From Methanococcoides sp. (GTDB lineage: Archaea > Halobacteriota > Methanosarcinia > Methanosarcinales > Methanosarcinaceae): a stretch of DNA of 64,000 nucleotides. Each line of letters starts with the position of its first letter. The stretch's first letter is position 1. The position numbers and the translations under genes were made by a program. Below, piece after piece: positions 26,020-35,254 of the stretch. Under the pieces are notes generated by a model, which was not told where the DNA came from, made no database searches, and saw only the letters and a program-made list of their open reading frames with translations. The DNA lies in the NCBI GenBank assembly GCA_021108185.1, contig JAIORJ010000094.1, positions 24,670-88,669 of the forward strand, in the 5' to 3' direction.

Positions 26020-28448
26020 ACCACACCTCGCAGATAATGCCCTGCAGTATAGCCATCTGTGATATCCTTACAGCGCCCGGCCTTTTTACCGTCCAGAACT
26101 CCACGATAGCGGCGGGTCACCTTCTTCACCAGATCCACATCCATTGTCCTTGCCTCGATCCTTATAGCTGCAACCCCTGCCCGAAGGATGATGTCCATGT
26201 TCTCGAGCATACAAAGTTCCCTGGAATTAAGCACATGCATCCTGCAATCCGAATCCACAAGCAAAGGGAAATAATAACCCATCTCATCGACCAGTTCGAA
26301 ATCCTCTTCCTCACAGACCTTAATGCATCCATCCTTCTTCCCGAAAAGATCACCAAGCATACAATAGCGTGAAACCATGACATCCTGGCGACCATGCACG
26401 ATACATTCCACAGGACCGCATTCTGCGACCTCTTCGACCTGTGCAATGGACATCTCGGGAGAAAGGACCACCGAAGCCGCACCAAGCTTCTTCATGGCAG
26501 CATAAGACCTTACATTAAAGACATTCATGGGACTGTCCGCAACCACAGGAAGACCAAAGCCCATGGCAAGATGATAGGTACCGTAATTGGAAACGACAAC
26601 GCCATCAACTTCAAGCTTCTTTGCCAGTCCGAACAGTTCCCTCACAGCATCCACATCGTCTTCCGAAACGATCCTGGAACTGTTCACATAGACCCTGCGA
26701 CCATTGTCCTTGCATATGGTGACCGCCTCTTCCAGATCGATATACTGACGACCCCTGAAGAATTCCCCTCCGACATAAAGGACATCAGCACCGCCCTCAA
26801 TAGCTGCATTCAGCCTCTTGAGAGTGTCAACACTAACAACGAGCAACGGCTTTTCAGAGCCCTTCTCCTCACAGGGCACTTCAGGCAAAACACATTTGTC
26901 ATGCCCTGGACGATGCCATTTCTCCATCCTTGCAGCTCCCAGAAGGGAAACAGCATTATTTCTCACATCATTGAGCTGTTTTATGGGAATGAACACCTCA
27001 CCGGTAATGTTCACATCGATCGAGGAAGCCTCGAAAACGGAATTACCCAGTTTTAAAAGCTGTTTTTCGATCTGCTCTTTATCAGTAGGCCTTTTTTGTG
27101 CAACCTCGACCACATAATCCGATAGAACAGAAACACGGTTACCATCCCCATCTTCCATTTCAAGGACAATGCTCGAGCCTGCAGACACATCTGCTTTAAT
27201 AGATACAGGAACCTTCCTGACAGGTTTTGATGATGTGAACGTACGTTTTAGGGAGTCCATAAGAGCACGGTCCATTGTCCTGAAGATCATTGACCCTTCA
27301 GGAAGTTCCCTTCCAAATGATATCTCTACAACATCCCCTGCCTGAGCTGAAGTTACCTGCTCCCCGTCCATGGCCATTTGAGTGATGTTCTCTCCTGCAC
27401 CTTCCATACCCTCGAGACCAATACCATCGCCAAGCTCCAGTTTTGCGGAAAGCTTCGCAATTATACGCCTATCCTCTTCATTGTAGCCCATGACACTGCC
27501 TGCAACCAATCCACGACTGTATGGCTGTTCCCGGCTCATCATCTCTACCCTGGAGCCTTTCAAATAAGCATCAGTGAATTCCCTGTTGAAAAGCTGTTCA
27601 AGCACAAGCGACTCGTCCGGAGAGACAAAATAAGATTCAGGATCATCAAAATAACGATCTATCAATGTCCTGTATATACTAACGACACCTGCAACGTATT
27701 CGGGTCTTTTCATTCGCCCTTCGATCTTGAAAGAAGAAACACCCGCTTCAATAAGCTGTGGAAGAACATCCGTGCTGTTCAGGTCCCTGGGACTTAAAAG
27801 ATAAGGCCCTTCTGTGCTCACAGCACCCTCATACCCCAGCAGCTCATAGGATTTTCTGCAGGGCTGGGCACATTGCCCACGGTTTCCACTCCTGCCACCA
27901 ATGACACTGCTCAAAAGGCACTGCCCTGAATAGGATATGCAAAGAGCACCATGAATGAAAGTTTCAAGCTCAATGTTGGTCTTTTCCCTTACCTGCCTGA
28001 TCTCATCGATCGACATCTCCCTTGCAAGTACGACCCTCTTGACACCAAGCTCTTCAAGAAAAAGAACACCCTCACTATTGTGAACGGTCATCTGTGTACT
28101 TCCGTGTATAGGCAGATCAGGAACTATATCCTTTGCCAGATGAAGCAGACCGATATCCTGAACAATGACAGCATCAGCCCCACATTCACTAAGGAAGCAC
28201 AACATATCCGCTGCTCTTTTCATCTGCATATCTTTAACAAGGGTATTGACGGTCACAAAGACCTTGACACCACGAAGATGGGCATAATCCACAGCCTCGC
28301 CTATCTCTTCAAGAGTGAAATTTCCGGCAAAAGCCCTCGCACCCAGCGCCTTCGCTCCGAGATAGACAGCATCAGCCCCGTTCTCTACAGCAGCCACAAA
28401 GGAGTCCCATGTTCCTGCTGGAGCCAAAAGTTCAGGTTTTTCGTTCAT
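26016..28448 (-). CDS. Peptidase U32 family protein with DUF3656 (YhbU/RlhA-like)
   Basis: 810 residues. The N-terminal U32 TIM-barrel has LLAPAGTWDSFVAAV and the Cys-containing GALCISYSGQC...RGQCAQPCRKSY motif that binds an Fe-S cluster in relatives. A DUF3656 beta domain and a second, degenerate barrel-like half (VSVDTLKRLNAAIEGGADVLYVGG) follow. Bacterial relatives hydroxylate 23S rRNA (RlhA) or tRNA (TrhP), so RNA modification is more likely than proteolysis. The start ATG 28448 is used; a GTG at 28457 is also in frame. Confidence 0.85.
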   Translation of the reverse strand: MNEKPELLAPAGTWDSFVAAVENGADAVYLGAKALGARAFAGNFTLEEIGEAVDYAHLRGVKVFVTVNTLVKDMQMKRAADMLCFLSECGADAVIVQDIGLLHLAKDIVPDLPIHGSTQMTVHNSEGVLFLEELGVKRVVLAREMSIDEIRQVREKTNIELETFIHGALCISYSGQCLLSSVIGGRSGNRGQCAQPCRKSYELLGYEGAVSTEGPYLLSPRDLNSTDVLPQLIEAGVSSFKIEGRMKRPEYVAGVVSIYRTLIDRYFDDPESYFVSPDESLVLEQLFNREFTDAYLKGSRVEMMSREQPYSRGLVAGSVMGYNEEDRRIIAKLSAKLELGDGIGLEGMEGAGENITQMAMDGEQVTSAQAGDVVEISFGRELPEGSMIFRTMDRALMDSLKRTFTSSKPVRKVPVSIKADVSAGSSIVLEMEDGDGNRVSVLSDYVVEVAQKRPTDKEQIEKQLLKLGNSVFEASSIDVNITGEVFIPIKQLNDVRNNAVSLLGAARMEKWHRPGHDKCVLPEVPCEEKGSEKPLLVVSVDTLKRLNAAIEGGADVLYVGGEFFRGRQYIDLEEAVTICKDNGRRVYVNSSRIVSEDDVDAVRELFGLAKKLEVDGVVVSNYGTYHLAMGFGLPVVADSPMNVFNVRSYAAMKKLGAASVVLSPEMSIAQVEEVAECGPVECIVHGRQDVMVSRYCMLGDLFGKKDGCIKVCEEEDFELVDEMGYYFPLLVDSDCRMHVLNSRELCMLENMDIILRAGVAAIRIEARTMDVDLVKKVTRRYRGVLDGKKAGRCKDITDGYTAGHYLRGVV

Positions 28449-28574
28449 TGTATCCACAGCATATCCGATAAAGTTTCAATGATCAAGACTTATATACCTG
28501 ATATCAAACAACTGAACATATATAAGCGTGGTCAGACAAGGCAAAGCATAAAGAACAGAAGGATGGAAATGAAA

Positions 28575-28601
28575 AAATGAGGGAGAAGAACTCACTCATT
28601 T
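28575..28601 (-). terminator. Hairpin terminator at the stop of the small membrane protein gene
   Basis: Minus-strand AAATGAG and CTCATTT pair across a 13-nt loop, followed by TTTTTTC. The left arm contains the TGA stop of the 28596 gene. Confidence 0.5.
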
Positions 28602-28832
28602 ATTCACAAAAAAGAGCGTTATTATGTAGACGCTAAGGCCCAGTACTGCAAGATTTACCAGTGATTTGACTATCATAACATACTCATTCTCAAACCAGGT
28701 ATAAATGACACCTTCTATGGAAATATAGAGCTGGAATGCTGACAAGACCATAAAGATCATTGCAAGTCCAAAAACACCTAACCTGAAATAGTATTCCAGA
28801 TTCGGTTTTTGATTTGGGATATTCTCATCCAT
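28596..28832 (-). CDS. Small membrane protein, 78 aa
   Basis: 78 residues with an N-terminal soluble piece (about 12), two membrane helices (GVFGLAMIFMVLSAFQLYI and KSLVNLAVLGLSVYIITLFF) and a very short tail. I do not recognise a family. Its ribosome binding site AGGAGGAGA is formed by the last three arginine codons of the preceding lipoprotein-like gene, only 2 bp away, so translation is probably coupled and the two products may sit together in the membrane. Confidence 0.75.
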   Translation of the reverse strand: MDENIPNQKPNLEYYFRLGVFGLAMIFMVLSAFQLYISIEGVIYTWFENEYVMIVKSLVNLAVLGLSVYIITLFFVNK

Positions 28833-28834
28833 TA

Positions 28835-29782
28835 TTATCTCCTCCTATGTATGAATGCAACAACTAATATCGAAACAAGCGCGAACAAGATGGTAAAACC
28901 AGGAGTTTCATCAGCATACTCCTCCTCGGGAACTTCATCTACGAACCGTTCCTCAAAGTCCTCTGCATTGATCACTTTTTTCTGAACGACGGTATCTTTG
29001 TCAAGAACAGTTTCAGGACTTAGCTGAATTTCACTTTCACCACGCTTGATAATAGTATCCTTGTCCCAGATGATCACATCAACAATGTAATTGTAATCTT
29101 TAGGAACTGTCATACCCACTGAAACGATCTTAGTTGTTTCAGGAAGAATAGAACCTGTATTGGTCCAGGCTTTATCTGCAAGCAGGCTGGCATCCCTTTC
29201 CCGTGCCTTGATGAGTACTCTGTAATCATCACTCAGGGCCCTTCCTTCATTTGAAAGATAGATGTCCGCCTGTAACTCAACTTTGTTATCGACAACACCC
29301 TTCACGATAAAATCAACATCTCCGATCTCGATCCCAATATCAGCCACATCGGGAGTTAAAGAATCCAGATTTGAGATTTCCAACTGGCGAGACCTTTTTT
29401 TCTGATCGTCTTCAAGAAGCTGTACCTCCATTCGATAACCACCTTCTTTCAAAAGTGAGATCTCTAGGGGGATGAATACCGTTTCACCGTTTTCCACAGA
29501 TCCTATGAAAACATCTCTCTGCATATCAAGAAAACCAGTTTCCTTATCATACACCTTCAGAAGAAGGGATACATTGTCACTATCTGCGAAATTGCTCTTA
29601 ATTTCGGTCGTAATATTGAGATCTACATAGCTACTTCTTATTTTTTCTGAAGAGATATCCACGTTTGAGATCTCAAGCTGGCTATTATCTTCAAAGTCCC
29701 GAAGACAGCCAGCGGACATCACTGATGCGAACATAACAAGTAATAGTAATGTACATCCCACTATTTTTTGGGATTTATCCAT
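28835..29782 (-). CDS. DUF7490-like envelope protein with PGF-CTERM-type tail
   Basis: 315 residues. An N-terminal hydrophobic signal peptide ends at SAGC, a lipobox, so the mature protein may be lipid-anchored at the Cys. Two beta-rich domains (about 30-130 and 140-250, NARF/NEW3-like) are followed by an acidic linker and a C-terminal ETPGFTILFALVSILVVAF plus RRR tail. That tail is the archaeosortase recognition pattern (PGF, hydrophobic segment, basic end). It is probably exported and surface-attached. The function is unknown. Confidence 0.8.
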   Translation of the reverse strand: MDKSQKIVGCTLLLLVMFASVMSAGCLRDFEDNSQLEISNVDISSEKIRSSYVDLNITTEIKSNFADSDNVSLLLKVYDKETGFLDMQRDVFIGSVENGETVFIPLEISLLKEGGYRMEVQLLEDDQKKRSRQLEISNLDSLTPDVADIGIEIGDVDFIVKGVVDNKVELQADIYLSNEGRALSDDYRVLIKARERDASLLADKAWTNTGSILPETTKIVSVGMTVPKDYNYIVDVIIWDKDTIIKRGESEIQLSPETVLDKDTVVQKKVINAEDFEERFVDEVPEEEYADETPGFTILFALVSILVVAFIHRRR

Positions 29783-29944
29783 AAATATTCACCAATGATA
29801 GAGAAGAAGGTTAGGATATATAACTTCCCGCATTATTTTTACAAATCATGTTTTTGTTTGTAATGTAGGAGAAGAGGGAACTTTGATCTAAAAAAGATGA
29901 AAGAGATGGAAAGATAAGGGCTAAAATAAATAAGAAAATAAGGC

Positions 29945-29962
29945 AGACCTAAAAATAGGTCT
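29945..29962 (-). terminator. Hairpin terminator after mazG
   Basis: AGACCTA and TAGGTCT form a perfect 7-bp stem with an AAAA loop. It sits 7 bp beyond the mazG stop, and the minus strand continues into a T-rich stretch (TTATTTTCTTATTTATTTT). It ends the hisF-mazG unit. Confidence 0.65.
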
Positions 29963-29968
29963 CAAATA

Positions 29969-30256
29969 TCAATCAGTACAGATACACGGATTCTTCCTGC
30001 AGGTCGGGCATACGAGCGGATATTTTTCCAGAAATGCTTTTTCAAGATCAATATCATAGAGATTCGCCAATGCACCTATCCACGCAAAACAGTCAGCAAG
30101 CTCTTCCCTTAGGTTTTCCATATCATTCCTTCGAATAGCCTCTGCGAGCTCTCCGACCTCCTCGACCAGCCAGAGTGTAGTGGCAGGTCCGCCCCTGCGT
30201 TTGTCGTTATGGGCATAAAGGTCATACATGAATTTCTGGAATTCGGATATTTCCAT
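29969..30256 (-). CDS. MazG-like nucleotide pyrophosphohydrolase
   Basis: 95 residues of the MazG/all-alpha NTP-PPase fold. Metal-binding acidic motif LVEEVGELAEAIRR (near residue 30) and the second REELADCFAWIGAL (near residue 50) are both present. These enzymes hydrolyse NTPs or dNTPs to monophosphates. The C-terminus adds CPTCRKNPCICTD, a CxxC-type zinc-binding tail. It lies 17 bp after hisF on the same strand. It is distinct from HisE, whose gene is at 7.3 kb; a role in histidine synthesis is not implied. Confidence 0.85.
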   Translation of the reverse strand: MEISEFQKFMYDLYAHNDKRRGGPATTLWLVEEVGELAEAIRRNDMENLREELADCFAWIGALANLYDIDLEKAFLEKYPLVCPTCRKNPCICTD

Positions 30257-30273
30257 TATATTGTCCCCTGAAA

Positions 30274-31095
30274 TTAAAGGCGTACCGGAATGCCCTTGAG
30301 TTTGAGTGCTTCCTTTACATCGCGCACAGTATATTCCCCGAAGTGGAAGATACTTGCAGCAAGTCCTGCATCGGCCTTGCCGTCAACGAATCCCTTGTAC
30401 ATGTGTTCAGGATTACCCACGCCACCGGAAGCTATTATAGGAATATCAAGCTCTTCAGAGAGCTTCTTTGTGATAGGAATATCAAAACCATCATAAGTGC
30501 CGTCACGGTTCATACTTGTAAGAAGGATCTCGCCTGAACCGAGCTCTTCCACCTTCTTCGCCCACTGGACAGTATCCAGTCCGGTAGGTTCTCTGCCACC
30601 ATAAATAACAACTTCATACCATGCAAGAGTACCATCCTCAAGCTCAAGTATGGTCTTGTCCTGATTGTTCTCGACATCGAGATTACGCCTGCAATCTATG
30701 GCTGTTACAATACATTGTGAACCGAAGATCTCAGAAGCCTCGCGAATTAATTCCGGGTTCTTCACTGCTGCCGTATTAACAGATACCTTATCAGCACCTG
30801 CCCGGAGGATCTGCCTGACATCCTCGACAGAATTGATGCCACCCCCGACCGTCAGAGGAATGAATACCTCATCGGCGGTTCGCTCGATGACATCTATCAT
30901 TGTGGAACGGCCTTCGTGAGAAGCGGTGATATCAAGGAAAACAAGCTCATCCGCACCCTGCTCATTATAGCGCTTTGCAAGGTCCACAGGGTCACCTGCT
31001 TTTTTCAGGTCAACGAATTCAACGCCCTTGACCACGGTCCCACCTGACGCATCAAGAGTAACATCGAGACAAGGAATTATCCTTTTTGTTAGCAT
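30274..31095 (-). CDS. hisF: Imidazole glycerol phosphate synthase, cyclase subunit
   Basis: Cyclase half of the HisF-HisH complex: uses ammonia from HisH to form imidazole glycerol phosphate and AICAR. 273 residues, (beta/alpha)8 barrel. Catalytic Asp residues are in IIPCLDVT (near D11) and [15 protein letters not shown]; phosphate-binding GGG..S.EDVRQIL and [13 protein letters not shown] are present. The glutaminase hisH is at 63.1 kb, so the subunits are encoded far apart. Cotranscribed with mazG. Confidence 0.96.
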   Translation of the reverse strand: MLTKRIIPCLDVTLDASGGTVVKGVEFVDLKKAGDPVDLAKRYNEQGADELVFLDITASHEGRSTMIDVIERTADEVFIPLTVGGGINSVEDVRQILRAGADKVSVNTAAVKNPELIREASEIFGSQCIVTAIDCRRNLDVENNQDKTILELEDGTLAWYEVVIYGGREPTGLDTVQWAKKVEELGSGEILLTSMNRDGTYDGFDIPITKKLSEELDIPIIASGGVGNPEHMYKGFVDGKADAGLAASIFHFGEYTVRDVKEALKLKGIPVRL

Positions 31096-31194
31096 AGTTT
31101 ACGTAATGAATGTTCTGTAATTAAATGTTATTGAATGATAAAACAGGCAAACCAGTATAAAAATATAGGAATAAAAACGGTATATTTAAACGGT

Positions 31195-33000
31195 ATGAAG
31201 TACATAAAAAGCCTGATGCATTTGAACCGCGCTGTCCTCGCAGGTATTATAGTCCTTATTTTAATGTGTACGACAGCTTCTGCCTTCGAGTTCCAGTATG
31301 AAGAGATCTGGGTCCATCAGGGAGTCTTTGAACTCTCAGATAATGATAAAGCGTCTGCTGAAAAGTACACTGTAAAACTGCAGGAGATACGATCAGGAGA
31401 CTATGAGTATTCAGCGAACGTTCTCCTATACGTTGACGGAGAATTCAAAGAAGCTTTCTTTGCAGATGCAGAATTGAACAATGAGTTCCTCTATGACAAA
31501 GATCTCAAGGTCAGAACACTCGCAATTGACGAGACCGGAATATCCCTTGAGATGTACATCCATGAATACGAGCTTGTATGGATACCTGGAGATACCATTG
31601 TTCTCGGGGTTGGAGAAAGTTATGACCTGAATGGCATCAACATTGGAGCCGTTGGAATTAACGATGATTCTGCATCCATAGAGATCTCAAAGGATGGACG
31701 GACCCTCAGTGACGAGTACATTACAGGCGATCATCATCGCTACTTCGATGAAGTACTCATTCGTCTAACCTACATTGATAAAATAGAACAGACGATCACA
31801 ATACTACCTTACCAGCCTGGCAAACCGGCACTTGCCCTTGAGATACAGGACATTGAGGATAGATACTTTCCAAATGAAGAACCTGTATTTAACATTCTTA
31901 TAAAAAATGAGGGAACCATACCTGCCAGAGGAATTACGATCACACCTTCCGCAATTAATGCACAGGTCGACTCTGACAGCTTTGAGGTACCGATACTGGA
32001 TACTTCAGATAGACAGATCATCCCGGTCACCCTCAAGCTTCCGGAAACACCCATCGGAGAAGATATCGAAATAAGTGTTATCGTTGAAGGATATGATTAC
32101 AAAGGGAACAGCTACCAGACATCAGCAAGCGCAGTTACCTTTGTCGACCCATATATAGCGATCTCAAGATCATATGATGCCAGCCAGCTACAAGAAGGAA
32201 TAGATGATCCGGAGATAATTTTCACCCTCGTTATACACAACAATGCCAGTATTGGACATGAAGTAACTGTGAATGATCCGATACCTCCTTCATTCATGCC
32301 TGTGGACATAGCTTCTACCCAATGGAATTTATTTATCGATTCCGAAAAGTCAAAAACGATAACATACAGTGCTATCCCCACTGCTGCCGGTACCTTTGAG
32401 ATGATGCCAGCCGTTGCAAACTGGTATTCACAGGGAGAGACATATAGCGTGGATTCAGGAGAGAGTAGCACGATCGTTACTAGTGGTACACTGCTGGAAG
32501 TTGAAAAGGCAGTTAGTTTAACTGATATCCATACAGGTGAAGAAGTAGATGTCACCATAACCATACGTAACATCGGCACCAGGGATGCGACCGTGTCCTA
32601 CACAGAGAACATCCCGAAAGGATTTGAATTTGTCAGCGGACAGAAAAGCTGGGTAGGGTATATTGGCGTAGGTGAAGAAGAACGGATCGTCTATACAATA
32701 GTTGCAAAGGAAGAAGCGATCTATGAACTACCTTCCACAAAAGTAACATTTGACGATGAAAGTGGTACACAGGGAACGTTTGAATCGAACACGATAAGAT
32801 TATATGCATATTCAGCTGGAACGATCGATGCTGGTAGCAAAGATAAGGAAGTTAATTACCAACCCCTCACAATGAAAGGAAAGATATTATTCCTGTTATC
32901 ATCATTTATCACAATTCTGGGTGTGCTTTCCACCATACCATTTATTGCATATTTATATATTAGCAGACAACAGTCAAATCGAAGGAAAAGGATACAATGA
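31195..33000 (+). CDS. Exported CARDB/DUF11-type beta protein with C-terminal anchor
   Basis: About 601 residues. A signal peptide (AVLAGIIVLILMCTTASA) is followed by a N-terminal beta domain and at least three repeated Ig-like domains. These fit CARDB/NEW3/DUF11 (NEEPVFNILIKNEGTIPARG, FTLVIHNNASIGHEVTV, VDVTITIRNIGTRDATVSY), all typical of archaeal cell-surface proteins. One membrane helix (FLLSSFITILGVLSTIPFIAYLYI) and a basic tail end the protein, so it is anchored with the bulk outside. No function can be given. The start is uncertain; ATG 31195 is used, a longer reading begins at 31135. Confidence 0.75.
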   Translation: MKYIKSLMHLNRAVLAGIIVLILMCTTASAFEFQYEEIWVHQGVFELSDNDKASAEKYTVKLQEIRSGDYEYSANVLLYVDGEFKEAFFADAELNNEFLYDKDLKVRTLAIDETGISLEMYIHEYELVWIPGDTIVLGVGESYDLNGINIGAVGINDDSASIEISKDGRTLSDEYITGDHHRYFDEVLIRLTYIDKIEQTITILPYQPGKPALALEIQDIEDRYFPNEEPVFNILIKNEGTIPARGITITPSAINAQVDSDSFEVPILDTSDRQIIPVTLKLPETPIGEDIEISVIVEGYDYKGNSYQTSASAVTFVDPYIAISRSYDASQLQEGIDDPEIIFTLVIHNNASIGHEVTVNDPIPPSFMPVDIASTQWNLFIDSEKSKTITYSAIPTAAGTFEMMPAVANWYSQGETYSVDSGESSTIVTSGTLLEVEKAVSLTDIHTGEEVDVTITIRNIGTRDATVSYTENIPKGFEFVSGQKSWVGYIGVGEEERIVYTIVAKEEAIYELPSTKVTFDDESGTQGTFESNTIRLYAYSAGTIDAGSKDKEVNYQPLTMKGKILFLLSSFITILGVLSTIPFIAYLYISRQQSNRRKRIQ

Positions 33001-33065
33001 AGCCATTTATGAATGAGATCCAAAAAAGAAAGGAGAGGGTTTAAACGGACATCATTGGAGTAGCA

Positions 33066-33356
33066 TTGGCAGTCATAATATTCGGGCTTCTTTCCGCCAT
33101 TGTACTGTACCTGCTCGTTAACTATTCCTCTTTGATAGCAGGGGTCGTACTTCTTGGAATTCCACTGGGGTTCATGCTGGTAATTCCTGATGCAACCATT
33201 GGGTTTTTGACCCACGAGCATGTACGTCTTGCAGGAGGGGTCGTACCGATCAACAATTACCATTTGCTATTGTTCGCGTGGTCCACCATCATCGGCATAA
33301 TACTCTATACCGAATTCCTTACATGGTACCTTTCGAGGAAAAAAATATCAAATTAA
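33066..33356 (+). CDS. Small membrane protein downstream of the surface protein
   Basis: 96 residues, predicted three membrane helices (residues 1-17, 21-40 and 65-86) with a short hydrophilic loop (THEHVRLAGGVVPINNYH). TTG 33066 is used since GGAG at 33057-33060 is 5 nt upstream; non-standard codons further up are possible. It follows the anchored surface protein by 65 bp, so a membrane complex is possible. I do not recognise the family. A 13-bp sequence at its 3' end is repeated three times (33345-33383). Confidence 0.6.
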   Translation: MAVIIFGLLSAIVLYLLVNYSSLIAGVVLLGIPLGFMLVIPDATIGFLTHEHVRLAGGVVPINNYHLLLFAWSTIIGIILYTEFLTWYLSRKKISN

Positions 33357-33383
33357 AATATCAAATTAAAATGTCAAGTTAAA
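33345..33383. repeat. Three tandem 13-bp AT-rich repeats across a stop codon
   Basis: ATATCAAATTAAA occurs twice in direct succession (33345-33357, 33358-33370), followed by a diverged copy ATGTCAAGTTAAA (33371-33383). The first copy encodes the last residues and stop codon of the small membrane protein gene. Slippage duplication is the simplest reading. Confidence 0.8.
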
Positions 33384-33398
33384 TAAAGGAAATAAAAA

Positions 33399-33419
33399 GG
33401 ATGAGTTATTCACTCATCC
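33399..33419 (-). terminator. Hairpin plus T-rich terminator of the ABCE1 gene
   Basis: Minus-strand GGATGAGT and ACTCATCC form an 8-bp stem around a 5-nt loop, with TTTTTATTTCC downstream. The ABCE1 TGA codon is inside the hairpin. Confidence 0.7.
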
Positions 33420-35179
33420 ACCTTGTAGTAATAATATTCCCCTTTTGCTTTCTGTTCTCTGTCAAGACGTGAATCTTTTTTATTGACCCTTGGTCTTATG
33501 GTCTCTTCATCCCTTCTGAAAGTTATACCAAGGTCGGAGAGGAATTTGTTCATTCCAACCTGCATTGAAGAAGGAGGATGTGCTATACCAAAGACTGCCG
33601 GTTCACCTTCGAAGACTATCAGGCGTTCACTGAGCATATCGATCATGTAGATGTCATGGTCTACGACCATTGCGGTCTTACCGTTATTCTCTGCAAATCT
33701 CTTTATCGCCTTAGTTGCGAGGGAACGCTGCTCCACATCAAGATGCGCACTTGGTTCATCGAGAATATACAGATCAGCATCCTTTGAAAGACAAGCTGCG
33801 ATCGCAACCCTCTGCAACTCACCGCCACTCAGATCGTTCAGCATTTTATCAAAGAGGGACTCAAGCTGAAGTGGCTTGATGATCTCAGCTTCATAATAGC
33901 TGGTATCGAACCTGCGGGTGATGCTCCTTAAGAACTGTCGTACCTGCATGAAAGAATCCACTTTGATGTACTGAGGTTTATAGGAGATGGATACTTCAGA
34001 TTCCAGCTCACCCTCATCAGGTTTGACCTCTCCTGCAAGTATCTTTACAAAAGTGGACTTACCAATACCATTAGGACCGACAATTCCGATCACTTCACCT
34101 TCTTTTAAAGAACCGCCATCTGACCTAAGTGAGAAACCGTCGCCGTACTTTTTGGAGAAAGCATTGTAATCCAGAAGGGTGGCAATGTCAGTTGCAACAC
34201 GTGGAGGATGCATTTCAAAAGTAATGGCATCCGGCCTGACACGTACGTTCTCTTCAGGAAGATAACCCTTGAGATATTGGTTGATAGCGATCCTGACACC
34301 TTTTGGATGTGTGATCACACCATACCCGCTTGGCATACCGTATGCTACCTGAACAACATCAGAGAGCATGTCCAGAATTGCAAGGTCGTGTTCGACGACA
34401 AGAACGGCCTTGTCCTTTGCGAGCTCCTGTATAAGCTTTGAGGAATTGATACGCTGGTAGATATCCAGATAGGGACTGATCTCATCAAAGAAGTAAAAGT
34501 CTGCATCCCTTGCAGCACATGCAGCAATGGCCACCCTCTGCAATTCTCCGCCACTGAGCTCACCGATATTTCGGTTGATTATGTGACTTAGGTCAAGTTT
34601 CTCCACAAGTTCATCCATTACACCGCGCTCATCAGTACCTTCAAGAAGGTCACGCGTCTTGCCTTTGAAAGCATTAGGGATCATATCCACATACTGCGGT
34701 TTCTGGGAGACTTTGATCTTGCCATCGATGACATTCTTGAAATAGTCATACATTCCAGTACCGGCATAGTGTTCCAATACTGTGTCCCAATCACCGGTCT
34801 CTTCCCCGAAGTTAGGAACAAGAGCACCTGAGAGTACCTGTACCGAAGTACTTTTACCAATACCGTTCGGACCAAGAATACCGGTTACCTTACCCACCTG
34901 AGGAGTTGGCAATCCATAAAGGGCAAAACCGTTCTGGCCATACCTGTGGGTTGGCTTATCAAGAGCCTCAGGCAGACCGATTATCATAATACAGCTAAAG
35001 GGACATTTGTTGACACAGATACCACAACCGACACATAATTCCTCAGATATAATGGCTTTACCATCGTCTCCGAACACGATCGTCTCGTATCCTGTCCTGA
35101 CCCTAGGGCAATATTTCTCACATTCGTGACTACATCGCCTTGGCTGACACTTATCCTTATTCAATATTGCAATTCGCAT
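33410..35179 (-). CDS. Ribosome recycling ATPase ABCE1/Rli1 homologue
   Basis: 589 residues. An N-terminal ferredoxin-like region has two [4Fe-4S] clusters (C11, C16, C20, C24 and the CVGCGICVNKCP motif). Two ABC ATPase domains follow, each with GPNGIGKST Walker A and LSGGE signatures (about 105-300 and 355-560). The hinge FSLRSDGGSLKEGE is between them. ABCE1 splits post-termination ribosomes with aPelota/aRF1 in archaea and is essential. GTGATC five bases upstream of ATG 35179 is the ribosome binding site. It is a free-standing gene. Confidence 0.96.
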   Translation of the reverse strand: MRIAILNKDKCQPRRCSHECEKYCPRVRTGYETIVFGDDGKAIISEELCVGCGICVNKCPFSCIMIIGLPEALDKPTHRYGQNGFALYGLPTPQVGKVTGILGPNGIGKSTSVQVLSGALVPNFGEETGDWDTVLEHYAGTGMYDYFKNVIDGKIKVSQKPQYVDMIPNAFKGKTRDLLEGTDERGVMDELVEKLDLSHIINRNIGELSGGELQRVAIAACAARDADFYFFDEISPYLDIYQRINSSKLIQELAKDKAVLVVEHDLAILDMLSDVVQVAYGMPSGYGVITHPKGVRIAINQYLKGYLPEENVRVRPDAITFEMHPPRVATDIATLLDYNAFSKKYGDGFSLRSDGGSLKEGEVIGIVGPNGIGKSTFVKILAGEVKPDEGELESEVSISYKPQYIKVDSFMQVRQFLRSITRRFDTSYYEAEIIKPLQLESLFDKMLNDLSGGELQRVAIAACLSKDADLYILDEPSAHLDVEQRSLATKAIKRFAENNGKTAMVVDHDIYMIDMLSERLIVFEGEPAVFGIAHPPSSMQVGMNKFLSDLGITFRRDEETIRPRVNKKDSRLDREQKAKGEYYYYKVDE

Positions 35180-35254
35180 GATGGATCACTGAAGTTGTTA
35201 ATGGGATATTTAATAAGCTGTACGCAAACGAAAAAAAGAGTAGCATGAATACTG

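Noticed and set aside
26394..28580. Long plus-strand open frames opposite the U32 gene
   Set aside because: They are antisense shadows of a well-supported gene, with Cys/His/Ile-rich composition and no family features.
32997..33044. A 15-codon ORF overlapping the stop of the surface protein gene (ATGA) and ending with an AGGAGAGGG stretch
   Set aside because: It is tiny and could be a leader, but no pattern marks it as translated.
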